Source of the DNA: CAYULW01 sp964445815
GTDB lineage: Bacteria; Bacteroidota; Bacteroidia; Flavobacteriales_E; Vicingaceae
Assembly: GCA_964445815.1 (NCBI GenBank)
Contig: CAYULW010000002.1
Span: forward strand, 310,001-374,000
Reading direction: 5' to 3'
Length of the DNA stretch: 64,000 bases
Below are positions 1-7,225 of this stretch, piece after piece. The notes below the pieces were generated by a model. The model was not told the origin of the DNA. It saw only the letters and a list, made by a program, of their open reading frames with translations, and searched no databases. Numbering within the stretch: position 1 is the first letter of the stretch; each line of letters opens with the position of its first letter. The position numbers and the translations under genes were made by a program.

Positions 1-1323
1 TTTTCCACCGCAATGCATACCGATATTGGCTAAACTCGACTTGGTCATCTTTTTGGCAAAGAACATGGCAATTTGTCTGGCTTGAACCACCTCGCGCTTT
101 CTTGTTTTTGATTTGAGCAACTCAATTGGCAAATCAAAATAATCGCATACTACCTTTTGAATATAGTCGATAGAGACTTCTCTAGCGGTATTTTTAACAA
201 ACTTGTCGATCATTTGCTTGGCTAACTCCAAGGTGATCGCTTTTTTGTTTAAAGAAGACTGAGCAAGCAGAGAAATCAATGCCCCTTCCAGTTCACGAAT
301 ATTTGTTGTAATGCTATACGCCAAATATTCCACCACTTCTTTAGGCAATTCCAAACCTTCATTATACATCTTGGTTTGAAGAATCGCTATTCTTGTTTCC
401 AATCCCGGGTTTTGAAGGTCTGCAGATAAACCCCACTTGAAACGAGACAGTAAACGCTGTTCCATGCCCTGTAATTCCACAGGTGCTTTATCACTGGTCA
501 GAATCAATTGTTTTCCGGTTTGATGCAAGTGATTAAAGATGTGGAAAAAGACATCTTGGGTTTTTTCTTTGCCGCTAAAAAACTGTACGTCATCAATGAT
601 CAATACATCGATCATCTGATAGAAATGAATGAAATCGTTTTGATTGTTATTTCTGACAGCATCGATAAATTGATGCGTAAACTTCTCAGAGGAAACGTAA
701 AGTACCGTTTTATTCGGATGATTCTTTTTAATTTCAATACCTATAGAGTGTACCAAATGTGTTTTTCCCAACCCTACACCTCCATAGATCAATAATGGAT
801 TAAAAGCGGTTCCACCAGGGTTTTTGGCCACAGCATAACCTGCAGACCTCGCCAATCTGTTGCAATCGCCCTCAATAAAATTATCAAAGGAGTAATTAGG
901 GTTCAATTGAGAATCAATGTTTACTTTCTTCAATCCGGGAATGATAAAAGGATTTTTAATGCCTTTTTCTCCACTTACATCCAACGGGACGGCAACAGGG
1001 TCATTCTTAAGTGCTTGTCGATTTGTGGTAGGAATCTTGACTGCATAAGGTTTAGGGCTGTTCATGCTGTTTTCCATGATAATGCTGTATTCCAGCTTAC
1101 CCTCAGCACCTAATTCCTTTTTGATCGTTTTTCTTAATAATGAAATGTAATGTTCTTCCAGCCACTCATAAAAAAATTGGCTGGGTACTTGAATGGTAAG
1201 TACATTGTTGGATAACTTAAGTGGAGTAATCGGCTCAAACCAGGTTTTATAACTTTGAAGGCTCACATTGTCTTTAATAACGGACAAACAATTTTGCCAA
1301 ACTTGGCTAAAGTCTTTACTCAT
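1..1323 (-). CDS. dnaA: Chromosomal replication initiator DnaA (3' end cut by window edge)
   Basis: I translated this from the minus strand. An ATG at 1323-1321 opens a frame that runs without a stop to base 1 (441 codons). The N-terminus carries a DnaA domain I (SLQSYKTWFEPITP). The AAA+ domain has Walker A GGVGLGKTH near residue 180 and Walker B LIIDDVQFF near 240. The visible end, KSSLANIGMHCGGK, is the C-terminal DNA-binding domain stopping just before the DHATVLHA signature, so about 30 residues lie outside the window. The protein binds DnaA boxes, opens oriC and starts chromosome replication. It is transcribed divergently from the thioesterase gene at 1637. Identification is secure from sequence; only the C-terminus is unseen. 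Confidence 0.97.
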   Translation of the reverse strand, partial: MSKDFSQVWQNCLSVIKDNVSLQSYKTWFEPITPLKLSNNVLTIQVPSQFFYEWLEEHYISLLRKTIKKELGAEGKLEYSIIMENSMNSPKPYAVKIPTTNRQALKNDPVAVPLDVSGEKGIKNPFIIPGLKKVNIDSQLNPNYSFDNFIEGDCNRLARSAGYAVAKNPGGTAFNPLLIYGGVGLGKTHLVHSIGIEIKKNHPNKTVLYVSSEKFTHQFIDAVRNNNQNDFIHFYQMIDVLIIDDVQFFSGKEKTQDVFFHIFNHLHQTGKQLILTSDKAPVELQGMEQRLLSRFKWGLSADLQNPGLETRIAILQTKMYNEGLELPKEVVEYLAYSITTNIRELEGALISLLAQSSLNKKAITLELAKQMIDKFVKNTAREVSIDYIQKVVCDYFDLPIELLKSKTRKREVVQARQIAMFFAKKMTKSSLANIGMHCGGK

Positions 1324-1636
1324 GCTTTTAGTTTATTTAAAGTTAAAAAAGGGGCACTTAGTATAAGAATTAATCTTTCAAAAAACAAAAAAAAATCAAC
1401 AATTTTTCCTCCTATTTTCGCGGACTCTGAAATTGATGTATGTTTGGTGTAATTTATTGATTTTTAAATAAATAAAACCAATCAATCCCTGAACCAAATG
1501 CTCAGCAAATATTTGAAGAAAAAAGTGAAATAAAAAATTTTTTTGCTCTTGATTTTTAAGAAAATTATCACATATTAAAGCGAAATTTAAATTGATTAAT
1601 TTAACTTACTGTTAACCCGAACTTAACACCTTTTTT
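1324..1636. other. AT-rich divergent intergenic region between dnaA and a thioesterase gene
   Basis: This is 313 bases without a gene, with many A/T runs. I looked for perfect TTATCCACA DnaA boxes on both strands and found none; the nearest is TTATCACAT around 1565. A TATTTTCG box around 1412 resembles a Bacteroidota -7 element but lies 220 bases from the downstream start. The region probably carries the divergent promoters. An origin here is not supported by what can be seen. Confidence 0.5.
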
Positions 1637-2044
1637 ATGATAAAAGAAGAGATCAAACTTAGAGTGAGATATGCAGAAACAGATCAAATGGGTTTCGTTT
1701 ATTATGGACATTATGCACAATATTTTGAAATTGGCAGAGTAGAAGCGCTGAAAAAAATCGGACTGTCCTATCGTGAAATTGAGGAGAAGGGATTTATGCT
1801 TCCGGTAAAATCTTTGAACATCGATTATAAAAGAGCGGCCAAATATGATGATGAATTAAAAGTGGTGACCACTATTCCGGAGATGCCGAATAATCGCATT
1901 CGGTTTGATTATGAGATTTTTCGGGAAGAAGAACTGTTGGTTACAGGATCTACTACTTTGTTTTTTATGAATTTGGAGGGGCGACCAATAAAACCGCCAC
2001 AATTCTTTATTGAAATGGTTCAACCTTTTTTTAAGGAAGAATAA
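1637..2044 (+). CDS. YbgC/FadM-type acyl-CoA thioesterase (hotdog fold)
   Basis: This 135-residue protein has the length and N-terminal signature of 4-hydroxybenzoyl-CoA thioesterase-like hotdog proteins. The stretch RYAETDQMGFVYYGHYAQYF contains the family Asp (D-x-M-G-x-V-Y-Y-x-x-Y) that acts in thioester hydrolysis. Family members cleave acyl-CoA thioesters in the cytoplasm, and YbgC works near the Tol-Pal envelope system in other bacteria; no tol or pal gene is adjacent here. It is convergent with the glycosyltransferase at 2020-3009 and the two coding ends overlap by 25 bases. Substrate is not predictable. Confidence 0.88.
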   Translation: MIKEEIKLRVRYAETDQMGFVYYGHYAQYFEIGRVEALKKIGLSYREIEEKGFMLPVKSLNIDYKRAAKYDDELKVVTTIPEMPNNRIRFDYEIFREEELLVTGSTTLFFMNLEGRPIKPPQFFIEMVQPFFKEE

Positions 2045-3009
2045 TCTTTTTTGCCAAACAAGAAATGTTGTAAAACGATGCTTCGTCCAAACATGCCCTC
2101 AAGATTAATGTTTGATTTTTGAACTCTTCTTTTTTTCATCCTGTAAAAAGAAAAATGCGCTTTGGGAACAGCTAAGGCATGTTGAAATCCGCTATCTATT
2201 AAGAGCTTAATAAAAGCCAGGCCGTCCAGTAAAAGTCTCAGTAGAATTTTTAAACCCGTATATCCTGAAGAGTCATTTTTATAAAGCGTCATTAAACTAT
2301 TTCTAAAGTTCAGGAAAGTTTTTTTAGGATTGGAGTTTTGCATCGTGCCTCCACCCAAATGATAAACACAACTGCTTCCTATATAATAAACCTTCTCTCC
2401 CAAGTTCTTCGCTCTCCAGCACAAATCAATTTCTTCCATGTGAGCAAAGTAACGCTCGTCAAAGCCGCCTAAATCATGAAACAATTTGGCTTTAATAAAC
2501 ATGCAAGCTCCTGTGGCCCAAAATACCTCTTGATTGTCATCGTACTGGCCCTGATCTTTTTCCATGGATTGAAAAATACGTCCTCTGCAAAACGGGTAAC
2601 CCAAGTAATCGATAAAACCGCCGGCAGCTCCGGCATATTCAAATTCGTCTTTCTGCCGATAGGATAAAATTTTTGGTTGTGCAATGTTTACCTCATTGTC
2701 AAGCATGAATTCAACAACATTATTAATCCAGCCTTCCGTGACTTCTACATCGGAATTCAGCAATACATAATAGTCTGCTTCAATCTGCCTTAAGGCATCG
2801 TTATAGCCTTTGGCAAATCCGCCGTTTTCTCGATTGTGAACTATTTTTATATTGGGGTAATGTTCTTTTACAAAGTTTACAGAATCATCTGTAGAGGCAT
2901 TGTCAGCTAAATAAATATCAGCACTGTCAGAATATTTGACAACCGAGGGCAGGTAAGTGGCCAGATGATCCTGACCATTCCAGTTTAATATGACAACCGC
3001 TGTATTCAA
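2020..3009 (-). CDS. Family 2 glycosyltransferase
   Basis: This is a 329-residue GT-A enzyme. It opens with VVILNWNGQDHLATYLPSV, the family-2 nucleotide-binding start. YVLLNSDVEVTEGW holds the metal-binding DxD-like site (NSDV), and GGFDERYFAHMEEIDLCWRA is the acceptor-side ED motif of rhamnosyltransferase-like GT2 enzymes. It likely adds a sugar to a cell-surface glycan or glycolipid. The start is a TTG at 3009-3007; no in-frame ATG lies near it, and a TATTTTTG promoter box sits 15 bases upstream (3025-3032). The C-terminal 80 residues are basic and may contact the membrane. Donor and acceptor are unknown. Confidence 0.9.
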   Translation of the reverse strand: MNTAVVILNWNGQDHLATYLPSVVKYSDSADIYLADNASTDDSVNFVKEHYPNIKIVHNRENGGFAKGYNDALRQIEADYYVLLNSDVEVTEGWINNVVEFMLDNEVNIAQPKILSYRQKDEFEYAGAAGGFIDYLGYPFCRGRIFQSMEKDQGQYDDNQEVFWATGACMFIKAKLFHDLGGFDERYFAHMEEIDLCWRAKNLGEKVYYIGSSCVYHLGGGTMQNSNPKKTFLNFRNSLMTLYKNDSSGYTGLKILLRLLLDGLAFIKLLIDSGFQHALAVPKAHFSFYRMKKRRVQKSNINLEGMFGRSIVLQHFLFGKKDYSSLKKG

Positions 3010-3024
3010 AGCAAATTAAAGGCG

Positions 3025-3032
3025 ACAAAAAT
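3025..3032 (-). promoter_or_regulatory. -7 promoter box TATTTTTG for the GT2 gene
   Basis: On the minus strand the octamer TATTTTTG matches the Bacteroidota primary-sigma -7 consensus TAnnTTTG and ends 15 bases before the TTG start at 3009. I see no convincing -33 TTTG at the usual spacing. Confidence 0.5.
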
Positions 3033-3113
3033 AACGGATTATATACAGTCTATATTGACTGAAATCTAAACTTTTCTTAAAGAGACATGAAGCTCCGACC
3101 GTATCTTCTTTGT

Positions 3114-4568
3114 TTAGCGTGGATTATTAAACAGGTCTTTTGCGCGGTCATTGATGTTTTCATCGTATGGGTTTTCCTGTGTAGGCCGTGCATTGTCTGT
3201 TTTACGTTGAAGTTCAAATTCCCAGTTTGGGTTTTGAACTTCGCCGGGTACATTAGAATGTAAGACTTGATACCCCAGCATGCCCATTGACGGACTGTAA
3301 AAAATAAATCTGCGGTTAGTCAGCCCATTTAACTTATAATACTGCCAAACAGAATAGGGGTAAGTATCAGTTTCATAACGCATGGTCCTTACGGTATTGG
3401 GTTTACCGTATTGTAAATAGACGCGTCCACGTTCGGTTTGGTAACCTTTTACACCTCCATAACCAAACTCCTTGTCTGCCAGATCAACTTCTTCTTTATA
3501 GCTGATCCATGCTTCTTCAGGATTTTCGGGGTCTCTTGTTTTCCAGAAGTTTAAAAAATAGCGTTGCATCATGTCCAATTGAGCATACTCCAATTGGTTT
3601 TTGGCAAATTGCAATTCCGCATGGTCAGAAATTGGCTGTAGGCAGCGGATGTATTCTTTCATTTCTTCTACATTGCTAATGTCATGCACAAAACTGTTTT
3701 CTACGCTTACTACATCAAGAGCCAGAAGATTAGGATTACTCCGCTGAAAGGGCACTTCCATGCTTTTGAGTATTTCATTGTTTTTGTTGCGCACATTAAA
3801 CTGTAGCAAGTAATTTCCCGATGGCAGGGTTTTGACGCTAAATTGATCTGCTATGGGTAAAGTAGCTGTAGCGGTCAATCTTTTAAAACTTCTGCTGTTG
3901 TTCATTACCTTTTTCGTCACTTCATCTACAATAGAAAAATCAACCAAGAAGGCTTCGTCTTCGCCTAATATATTTGAACTGTTGTAGAGTTCTGCATAAA
4001 AGCCAATGATTGAATCTCTTTTACTGATAAAATTGCGAAAGACGGGTTCAAAGTACAGTCCTGCTTTTTCAAAGCTGGCCTTTTCTCCTTGAGGTCTGAA
4101 ACCATTGTTGATTAAAGCGTCAGAAAACAGAAGTTCTTCGGTATTGAAATTCAAAGGGTCGAGTTTGGCTTTTGTGCCTGTGTGTTGACCGGAATTGATA
4201 TCCAATACATCAATTTCAAAATCATAAGTTCCATTGTCCAAAATGATTTGTTTCTTGTCAATCAGGTCTGCAGTAGCATCTCCCTCCTTGTATTTAGGGG
4301 TAATTAAGCGAAATTTCTTAAAGTTAACGATGGAATCATTTTGAGAGAGGATATAAGTGATCTCAATTTCGCCTTGTAAAAGGCCTTCTTCATCTGCTTG
4401 ATAAAAAATACTGCTACCATCTACAGAAAGATAAAATTCAAGATACGGACTTTCTTCAGGGACGAAATAATTTTTATAGTCAAGTAAGAAATCGACTTGA
4501 GCAAAGCCAGGTAGTTGAAGACCGAGAATGAGAGCCAAACAGCTACTCCAAACACTTAATTGTTTCAT
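3114..4568 (-). CDS. GWxTD domain-containing exported protein
   Basis: The C-terminal third carries a GWxTD-type motif, GVKGYQTERGRVYLQYGKP, with Tyr in place of the usual Trp, followed by the family's Y-x-x-W-Y pattern (YPYSVWQYY). This domain is found almost only in Bacteroidota and related phyla and its function is unknown. I take the start at the ATG 4568-4566, not an upstream one, because it gives a clean signal peptide (MKQLSVWSSCLALILGLQL ending in GFAQ) and about 484 residues. The middle is beta-rich, as expected for an extracytoplasmic protein. The tRNA-Ser gene upstream is on the opposite strand. Confidence 0.85.
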   Translation of the reverse strand: MKQLSVWSSCLALILGLQLPGFAQVDFLLDYKNYFVPEESPYLEFYLSVDGSSIFYQADEEGLLQGEIEITYILSQNDSIVNFKKFRLITPKYKEGDATADLIDKKQIILDNGTYDFEIDVLDINSGQHTGTKAKLDPLNFNTEELLFSDALINNGFRPQGEKASFEKAGLYFEPVFRNFISKRDSIIGFYAELYNSSNILGEDEAFLVDFSIVDEVTKKVMNNSRSFKRLTATATLPIADQFSVKTLPSGNYLLQFNVRNKNNEILKSMEVPFQRSNPNLLALDVVSVENSFVHDISNVEEMKEYIRCLQPISDHAELQFAKNQLEYAQLDMMQRYFLNFWKTRDPENPEEAWISYKEEVDLADKEFGYGGVKGYQTERGRVYLQYGKPNTVRTMRYETDTYPYSVWQYYKLNGLTNRRFIFYSPSMGMLGYQVLHSNVPGEVQNPNWEFELQRKTDNARPTQENPYDENINDRAKDLFNNPR

Positions 4569-4646
4569 AACATCCAAATTACATATAGAAGACACAAAAA
4601 AGATAAAATTCGTCTCAAAAATTGTTCCCAATTTAATATGCTTTGC

Positions 4647-4654
4647 TACTTTTG
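4647..4654 (+). promoter_or_regulatory. -7 promoter box TACTTTTG of tRNA-Ser
   Basis: TACTTTTG is an exact TAnnTTTG match ending 4 bases before the tRNA. A TTG at 4622-4624 lies 22 bases upstream, acceptable as a -33 element. The match supports a primary-sigma promoter dedicated to the tRNA. Confidence 0.7.
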
Positions 4655-4658
4655 CAGC

Positions 4659-4743
4659 GGAGAAATGGCAGAGCGGTTGAATGCACCGGTCTTGAAAACC
4701 GGCATACCGAGAGGTATCGGGGGTTCGAATCCCTCTTTCTCCG
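4659..4743 (+). tRNA. tRNA-Ser (anticodon TGA)
   Basis: The acceptor arms GGAGAAA (4659-4665) and TTTCTCC (4736-4742) pair perfectly, with discriminator G at 4743. The anticodon loop CTTGAAA at 4691-4697, closed by ACCGG/CCGGT-type stems, reads TGA at 4693-4695, so it decodes UCN serine codons. A long variable arm (ATACC-gaga-GGTAT) and a T-loop GTTCGAAT are present, both typical of tRNA-Ser. The CCA end is not encoded. Confidence 0.97.
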
Positions 4744-4747
4744 CTTC

Positions 4748-4781
4748 AAAAAAGCTCGAAACGAAAGTTTTGAGCTTTTTT
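4748..4781 (+). terminator. Rho-independent terminator after tRNA-Ser
   Basis: The stem AAAAAAGCTC...GAGCTTTTTT, extended inward by AAA/TTT, ends in a T-run directly after the tRNA. It is a good intrinsic terminator on the plus strand. Confidence 0.75.
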
Positions 4782-4828
4782 ATTTTCAAATGCACGAAGC
4801 TCGCTTCGGTGCATTTGAAAATAAAAAA
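4776..4828. repeat. Long near-perfect palindrome between two convergent terminators
   Basis: The arms at 4776-4795 and 4809-4828 are perfect 20-base inverted complements. A further GAAG/CTTC pairing lies inside, with one bulged G at 4808. The stem would be about 24 bp with a 4-base loop, flanked by T6 on the left and A7 on the right, so it could act as a terminator in both directions or extrude as a cruciform. It overlaps the ends of the tRNA-Ser terminator and of the opposite-strand terminator. Confidence 0.85.
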
Positions 4829-4850
4829 AGATAGCGATTTGAAAATCGCT
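4825..4850 (-). terminator. Terminator of the acetolactate decarboxylase-like gene
   Basis: Read on the minus strand, AGCGATTT and AAATCGCT form an 8-bp stem with a minimal loop, followed by a run of T (the A-run at 4823-4829 on plus). It lies 24 bases after the stop codon of the gene at 4874-5605. Confidence 0.7.
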
Positions 4851-4873
4851 TGAGCTCAATGTTGTTAAACTTC

Positions 4874-5605
4874 TTATCCCTTAGGCAAAAACAATTGCAT
4901 GTTCTTGATTTCCATGGCATCCAGATGTCCCATTTGGCTTTTATCTTCCGTTATGAGGTGTAAATGCAAAAATGAATCATGATGAGTGAAGACCCCTTGA
5001 TGATTTCTCGAGAAGAACCCCACAATTTCTACCTGCGTCTCACCTAAATTATAATTGACCTGTCCCCGGTGCGCTTCTTCAGGAGAAGAGACCTTTGATC
5101 CTTTGGCCAGGTTTTGCACATGGATTTCCGCGTGATTCACTTCTCCCTTGAGCTTCAATGCAAAAGGTTCTTTGATTTCAGACATTTTCCGGTTAATGAA
5201 TTCTTCCAGGTCAGAAATGCTTTTGATGTCAGATGGCAGGTCAATTGCTGTCCATTCATTGACATTGGCATAAACAAAGAAGGGTGCGGAAACCTGATCC
5301 GTTTCTTCCACGCTCATGCTGCTATCTGAAACGACACGCGAGACATAGGTTCTCCCATCATTGATTAGTAATTCTCCCGTCAGATAGCTTTCAGGGCCCA
5401 GACCGTAAAGCCCTTTTTTGTCGGACAGGGTATCCAAATCGATGCTGCTGCCCAACTCGCCCTTCCACATCACGTTTTTCATGGCACCGACAATATGAAA
5501 GTCAGAATGGTTTATGGTTTTGTTTTCTTTATTGGTGTATGTACATTGACTTAGCGTCATTAAAATCACTAAAGTGAATACAACTGAAATCCTTTTTTTA
5601 TGCAT
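4874..5605 (-). CDS. Acetolactate decarboxylase-like lipoprotein
   Basis: The protein has a lipoprotein signal with lipobox LSQC at about residue 21, so it is exported and lipid-anchored. The mature part matches alpha-acetolactate decarboxylase (BudA/AlsD) along its length: PESYLTGELLINDGRTYVS near the N-terminus, and near the C-terminus HLHLITEDKSQMGHLD. The latter reproduces the zinc triad H-x-H...H with the family's spacing of 13 residues between first and last His. BudA enzymes turn acetolactate into acetoin and are normally cytoplasmic; the export signal is the oddity. A TATTTTTG box ends 4 bases before the ATG, suggesting a leaderless mRNA. The substrate of an exported version is unknown. 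Confidence 0.8.
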   Translation of the reverse strand: MHKKRISVVFTLVILMTLSQCTYTNKENKTINHSDFHIVGAMKNVMWKGELGSSIDLDTLSDKKGLYGLGPESYLTGELLINDGRTYVSRVVSDSSMSVEETDQVSAPFFVYANVNEWTAIDLPSDIKSISDLEEFINRKMSEIKEPFALKLKGEVNHAEIHVQNLAKGSKVSSPEEAHRGQVNYNLGETQVEIVGFFSRNHQGVFTHHDSFLHLHLITEDKSQMGHLDAMEIKNMQLFLPKG

Positions 5606-5609
5606 GAGT

Positions 5610-5617
5610 CAAAAATA
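5610..5617 (-). promoter_or_regulatory. -7 box TATTTTTG, 4 nt before the start at 5605
   Basis: An exact TAnnTTTG match on the minus strand. With the usual distance from -7 box to start site, transcription would begin at or within a base or two of the ATG. Confidence 0.6.
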
Positions 5618-5662
5618 AGCCCTTTGTCAAAAGAAGAATGCTCGAGCTAATGCTTTTTAAGT

Positions 5663-5682
5663 TGTTTACACTTTTGTAAACA
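5663..5682. promoter_or_regulatory. Inverted repeat TGTTTACA-N4-TGTAAACA
   Basis: A perfect 8-bp dyad with a 4-base spacer lies between two minus-strand genes, 29 bases downstream of the outer-membrane-like gene's neighbour boundary and about 45 bases upstream of the start at 5605. It could be an operator or a small hairpin. No T-run follows it on either strand, so it is not a typical terminator. Confidence 0.5.
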
Positions 5683-5710
5683 CTTTAGCCATGCTATAAG
5701 GAACGAAGCC

Positions 5711-6442
5711 TTAAAGCCTTAAACCTGCACCAATACGGATTAAAAAATGATTGGGAAACATTTCCAACTCTATACTTCTGGTGTTTCGCTCTGATGGATT
5801 TAATATTGGATTTTCATAATTACTGCTTAGCATTTTTGCTTCATAGAAAGTGATGGGGATACTGAGGTCCAAAAAAAAGCGATCATTAATGGCATAATTC
5901 ACTCTGGGAATGATGGACAGAACCAATCCACTGGAAATTTCGGAAATGGGGAATACGGACTGGTCTTTAACTACAAAATCAGAAATCATAAGGTAAGGAC
6001 TCAGAGCAAAGCCAAAATAAGGCCTTAGCTTCATTTCTTCTCTGTTTTTAAAGAGCATCAAGTTGTGCTCAAATCGAAAAGCCAGATGAAATTGAGTCGT
6101 TTTTTGAGCAGAAAGAATATCTACTGTCATTCCGCTACTATCATTGATAATTACAAAGTCATCATCCCGGTGATTAAAGATGAGTCTGGACAACTCGATT
6201 TCCTGAAAGTTGCCATTGCTTAGTGTTTTTGTTAATGCAGGGGAGAAGTAGCCGAAATTGTATTCTTGTTGACGGTTTCGTGTACTCGCTTTGTTCAATG
6301 CATCATAATAGATGTATTGCTTTGTTTCATAAAACTCAAAATTGTTATAAAGCTTAAAGGATAGCGACCGTTCTTGAGCAAAACCAAAAGAACAGAACAA
6401 GATGAGATAAGCGAGGGCGGTAATTGAAGGTAATCTTTTCAT
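5711..6442 (-). CDS. Putative outer-membrane beta-barrel protein, unknown function
   Basis: A clear signal peptide (MKRLPSITALAYLILFCSFG ending in FAQ) starts a 243-residue protein. Its mature part is rich in alternating polar and hydrophobic residues with many aromatic pairs, and ends in FPNHFLIRIGAGLRL, a beta-signal-like terminus closing on a hydrophobic residue. This is the look of a small outer-membrane barrel. I do not recognise a named family. It is a single gene with 80 bases of spacer to the YdeI-like gene and 105 to the lipoprotein gene downstream. Confidence 0.6.
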   Translation of the reverse strand: MKRLPSITALAYLILFCSFGFAQERSLSFKLYNNFEFYETKQYIYYDALNKASTRNRQQEYNFGYFSPALTKTLSNGNFQEIELSRLIFNHRDDDFVIINDSSGMTVDILSAQKTTQFHLAFRFEHNLMLFKNREEMKLRPYFGFALSPYLMISDFVVKDQSVFPISEISSGLVLSIIPRVNYAINDRFFLDLSIPITFYEAKMLSSNYENPILNPSERNTRSIELEMFPNHFLIRIGAGLRL

Positions 6443-6522
6443 GGTTTAAAATTTTCGACATAACGAAAGCCCTTGTCAAAAAGTTGTATGCCAATGAAAA
6501 AATGTTTTTGCTTGTCGCTTAG

Positions 6523-7161
6523 CTAAGACTTTCGCTTTCTATAGGCATCATGCAGGCCTTCACCTTTTAAAATCTGCGGGACATACTTTTCGATTCTCGC
6601 CATTCGGGTTTTAGATTGCTTAGCTTGCAAAAAATGCAAGATGTAACCCCTTTGTCTGCCTGTGGTTAAGGCCTCAAATGCAGCTTTAAATTGAGGGTCT
6701 TTTTGCATTTTTTCCAATAACTCAGCAGGGGGAGTCTCGGTTTCTTGCCTAAATTTGACTTTACGTCCGGCTTTTTCCAGCTCGATGGCCTCATAAATAT
6801 AGGCCTTGATCAGGTCTTGTTGTTCAATGATCTGATCGACATGGGTAAAGCGCCATTGTCTGGCCGATTGTGAATGTGCTCCCGCTGCAGTCAACACCTT
6901 GTTTTGGTCTTGGAAAAGCACCCCTTTAAAAAAGGCGAGGCAGGCATGGTCTTTAAAAGCCGTAACCAAAAGAATGTTTTTGCCTTGAAAAGTGTAACAG
7001 GGTTGCGACCATTTGTAGTCTTCTCTTAAGCCACAATCCAAAACGATACGGCGTAAGAGTTTCAGTTCTTTGGCCCAGGTGTGCACTTTACATTGCGGGG
7101 TTTGATAATGAGAACAACGCCCGCAACCTTCTAATAAATAGTCGTCAACTTGTGGATGCAT
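6523..7161 (-). CDS. DUF1801/YdeI-OmpD-associated family protein
   Basis: The N-terminal half (GLREDYKWSQPCYTF, then LAFFKGVLFQD) is a DUF1801-type fold. The C-terminal part (FKAAFEALTTGRQRGYILHF, then QAKQSKTRMARIEKYVPQIL) is the YdeI/OmpD-associated domain, in the order usual for this family. Proteins of this group are small cytosolic proteins of unclear role; YdeI in enteric bacteria affects resistance to antimicrobial peptides. Unusual here is a cysteine-rich N-terminus (CGRC, then C at about residue 23 and 42). The gene stands alone between unrelated genes. Confidence 0.85.
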   Translation of the reverse strand: MHPQVDDYLLEGCGRCSHYQTPQCKVHTWAKELKLLRRIVLDCGLREDYKWSQPCYTFQGKNILLVTAFKDHACLAFFKGVLFQDQNKVLTAAGAHSQSARQWRFTHVDQIIEQQDLIKAYIYEAIELEKAGRKVKFRQETETPPAELLEKMQKDPQFKAAFEALTTGRQRGYILHFLQAKQSKTRMARIEKYVPQILKGEGLHDAYRKRKS

Positions 7162-7225
7162 AGCTGTAAATGAAGTTCGAAGATAGGAAAAGCATCAATA
7201 ATTTATTGCCTCTTTTAGGGACTTC

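Noticed and set aside
1324..1636. Possible oriC next to dnaA
   Set aside because: The region is AT-rich, but I found no perfect TTATCCACA box on either strand, only a single weak match.
5586..6480. A shared motif TTTTGACAA-GGGCTT upstream of the genes starting at 5605 and 6442
   Set aside because: The two copies are short and differ in spacing to the start codon. Two examples are not enough to call a regulatory site.
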